Source of the DNA: Fulvivirga aurantia
Lineage (GTDB): Bacteria; Bacteroidota; Bacteroidia; Cytophagales; Cyclobacteriaceae
DNA: 26,547 nt
Reading direction: 5' to 3'
Assembly (NCBI RefSeq): GCF_009711475.1
Contig: NZ_SMMD01000947.1
Coordinates: forward strand, 1-26,547
Shown: one piece after another, positions 25,290 to 26,547 of the stretch
Position numbering within the stretch: position 1 is the stretch's first letter
How the letters are laid out: each line of letters starts with the position of its first letter
Made by a program: the position numbers and the translations under genes
Notes under the pieces: model-generated
Database searches by the model: none
Seen by the model: the letters and a program-made list of their open reading frames with translations, nothing else
Told to the model about the DNA's origin: nothing

Positions 25290-26547
25290 CTATTTCAACA
25301 TCCGTTTTCTGGATAGTAGCTCGTAATTTCCCGGAGCGTAACTTAGCCCTTTTGCTATAATTGCCCTCGCTTTGGTAGAATAGCCTTTTCTGAAATAATA
25401 GACGGCTGTAGCTGAATACGCCCTACCTACATTACTACTATTGATGTTAAGTTGCTCAGAATAAATTTCCTCAAATAGTAATTTGTATTTTTTACCTTCC
25501 ATTTCATTACCCAAGTCATAAGCTTGTCCAAAACCTATGAGATAGGCATTGGCGAGCATACTCTTAAACATAATGTTTTCTAAAAGTTCGGGGTATTTCT
25601 TTGCAATAGTTTCTAGTTCTATAATGAGCTTTTTGTTATCACTTACATAAGACAGACTGTTTGCAATCATGGCTAAGTAATTTCTTGTCACTTCAAGGTT
25701 AGAAGGCTTTAATGTATATGCCCTCTCGGTATAATAAAGACCCTGTTCATAGTCGCCTAACGTATAATGAGCCATGCCCAACTGAGCGTTAAAAAAATAT
25801 GAAATCTCCGTATTCAGAGAATCATTTTCACTTTTAGCCAAAAATGCTTCATGAAAAAGTCTATAGGAGGTAGTATCGGTTTTATTAGTGAGTACTTCAA
25901 TTGTCATATTATTAAATTGACTCAAAATATCGTCTGTTGTTATGCCAAATTTTTCAAACCTCGAAAGCTTAGTAAGATATTTTATAGACTCTTCGGAGCT
26001 ATACCCATCCTGTTCTAGTATTTGTACAATTAGGTATATAAGCATTCCTGCAATATTTTCCTTTGGGTGTAGGTAATAAGCTTTTTCCATTTGGTATAGG
26101 GCATCTTTCGTTTTGCCTTCTTCGAGTTTATAAAGTGCATCATTGAGGTATTGTATTCCTACGAGCTCTCTTAGGCTGATATCTACATCTGAAAAGTAAA
26201 ATTGATTAAATATCTCATCCACTGACTTTTGCTGATACTCCTCCTCACTGATCATTTTTGCAGATCTCAGCTGAGCAACAACGGCTGACTTATGCTTGTC
26301 ACTATAAGCTAAAAATCCACCAGAAGGGTCGGTAGATTCTACTAGTAGTTTGTCTGTTTCAGGATAAGCTACCAAGTACACATGAGTAGGTTTTTCTTTA
26401 ATCACAAAAGGAATCTCTAAGTCCATAAAGATTAAACCATAAAGTGCGGTAGCTGAAACACAGTTATAATATCCATTACTAAAAATGCTGCCAAACTCAT
26501 TTTGCAACTCATATTTTTTGAGAAAAGCATCATGCACTTTACTATAT
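25290..26547 (-). CDS. Transglutaminase-like/TPR protein, 5' end cut by the window edge
   Basis: At least 415 residues, partial. The only start in the window is a GTG at 26537, and the reading frame stays open through it to the edge (Y-S-K before the V-H-D), so the true start probably lies beyond. The first about 80 residues show a transglutaminase-like triad: Cys in Y-N-C-V-S-A-T-A (codon 26460-26462), His in P-T-H-V-Y-L-V (26382-26384), Asp in S-T-D-P-S-G-G (26328-26330), in the C-H-D order and tight spacing of that fold. The rest (about residues 130-415) is alpha-helical with TPR-like repeats, such as A-L-Y-Q-M-E-K-A-Y-Y-L-H-P and A-H-Y-T-L-G-D-Y-E-Q-G-L. It is probably secreted or peripheral, but the N-terminal signal is not visible. 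Protease, cross-linker or inactive binding protein cannot be told apart. Confidence 0.7.
   Translation of the reverse strand, partial: YSKVHDAFLKKYELQNEFGSIFSNGYYNCVSATALYGLIFMDLEIPFVIKEKPTHVYLVAYPETDKLLVESTDPSGGFLAYSDKHKSAVVAQLRSAKMISEEEYQQKSVDEIFNQFYFSDVDISLRELVGIQYLNDALYKLEEGKTKDALYQMEKAYYLHPKENIAGMLIYLIVQILEQDGYSSEESIKYLTKLSRFEKFGITTDDILSQFNNMTIEVLTNKTDTTSYRLFHEAFLAKSENDSLNTEISYFFNAQLGMAHYTLGDYEQGLYYTERAYTLKPSNLEVTRNYLAMIANSLSYVSDNKKLIIELETIAKKYPELLENIMFKSMLANAYLIGFGQAYDLGNEMEGKKYKLLFEEIYSEQLNINSSNVGRAYSATAVYYFRKGYSTKARAIIAKGLSYAPGNYELLSRKRMLK

Noticed and set aside
1..26547. CRISPR arrays, insertion sequences, prophage or defence genes
   Set aside because: No direct-repeat array, transposase, integrase, nuclease cassette or terminal inverted repeats were seen; content is housekeeping plus signalling.

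Overview
The window looks like ordinary chromosome from a member of the Bacteroidota, most likely a marine-type Cytophagales bacterium (Fulvivirga/Roseivirga/Reichenbachiella-like; this placement is inference). Signs are moderately AT-rich DNA, several intergenic matches to the Bacteroidota promoter element TAnnTTTG, an almost complete lack of Shine-Dalgarno sites, a eukaryote-like isoleucyl-tRNA synthetase, a single-chain glycyl-tRNA synthetase, an extended LspA and large PAS histidine kinases without nearby response regulators. I see no CRISPR array, tRNA, rRNA, insertion sequence, phage gene or defence island. Gene density is very high and no gene-free stretch exceeds 300 bases.

Layout from the left. 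A cytosolic five-PAS histidine kinase (69-2699) is followed by a GNAT-superfamily protein, a small VTT/DedA-type membrane protein and ferrochelatase, the last with a clear promoter of its own. Convergent to these, on the minus strand, is glmM followed 6 bases later by a cysteine desulfurase. A small membrane-anchored CxxC protein (minus) is divergent from mazG (plus). Next come two tandem paralogous six-TM PAS histidine kinases (9500-13057) that share a 12-base motif in their upstream regions.

The centre holds a probable operon of glyS, an MtfA-type zinc peptidase and a dNTP triphosphohydrolase, then an MMPL/RND transporter, ileS and lspA. ileS and lspA overlap by one base, and the unit ends in a strong rho-independent terminator. 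Convergent to it is a minus-strand pair for nicotinamide riboside uptake (pnuC) and phosphorylation (NadR-type kinase), coupled by an ATGA overlap. The right end has a MORN-repeat lipoprotein and, convergent to it, a transglutaminase-like/TPR protein cut by the window edge.

Most of the window is housekeeping: translation (glyS, ileS), lipoprotein maturation (lspA), haem (hemH), Fe-S/sulfur supply (cysteine desulfurase), peptidoglycan precursors (glmM), nucleotide pool sanitation (mazG, dgt) and NAD salvage. I do not see a clearly new defence or mobile system. The observations most worth checking are the altered HIGH motif (G-I-H-H) in IleRS, which predicts very strong mupirocin resistance; the tandem membrane kinases with a shared upstream motif; an inverted repeat bracketing the MMPL promoter element, with a competing hairpin; the transglutaminase-like/TPR protein; and near-leaderless promoter arrangements that change several start-codon choices.
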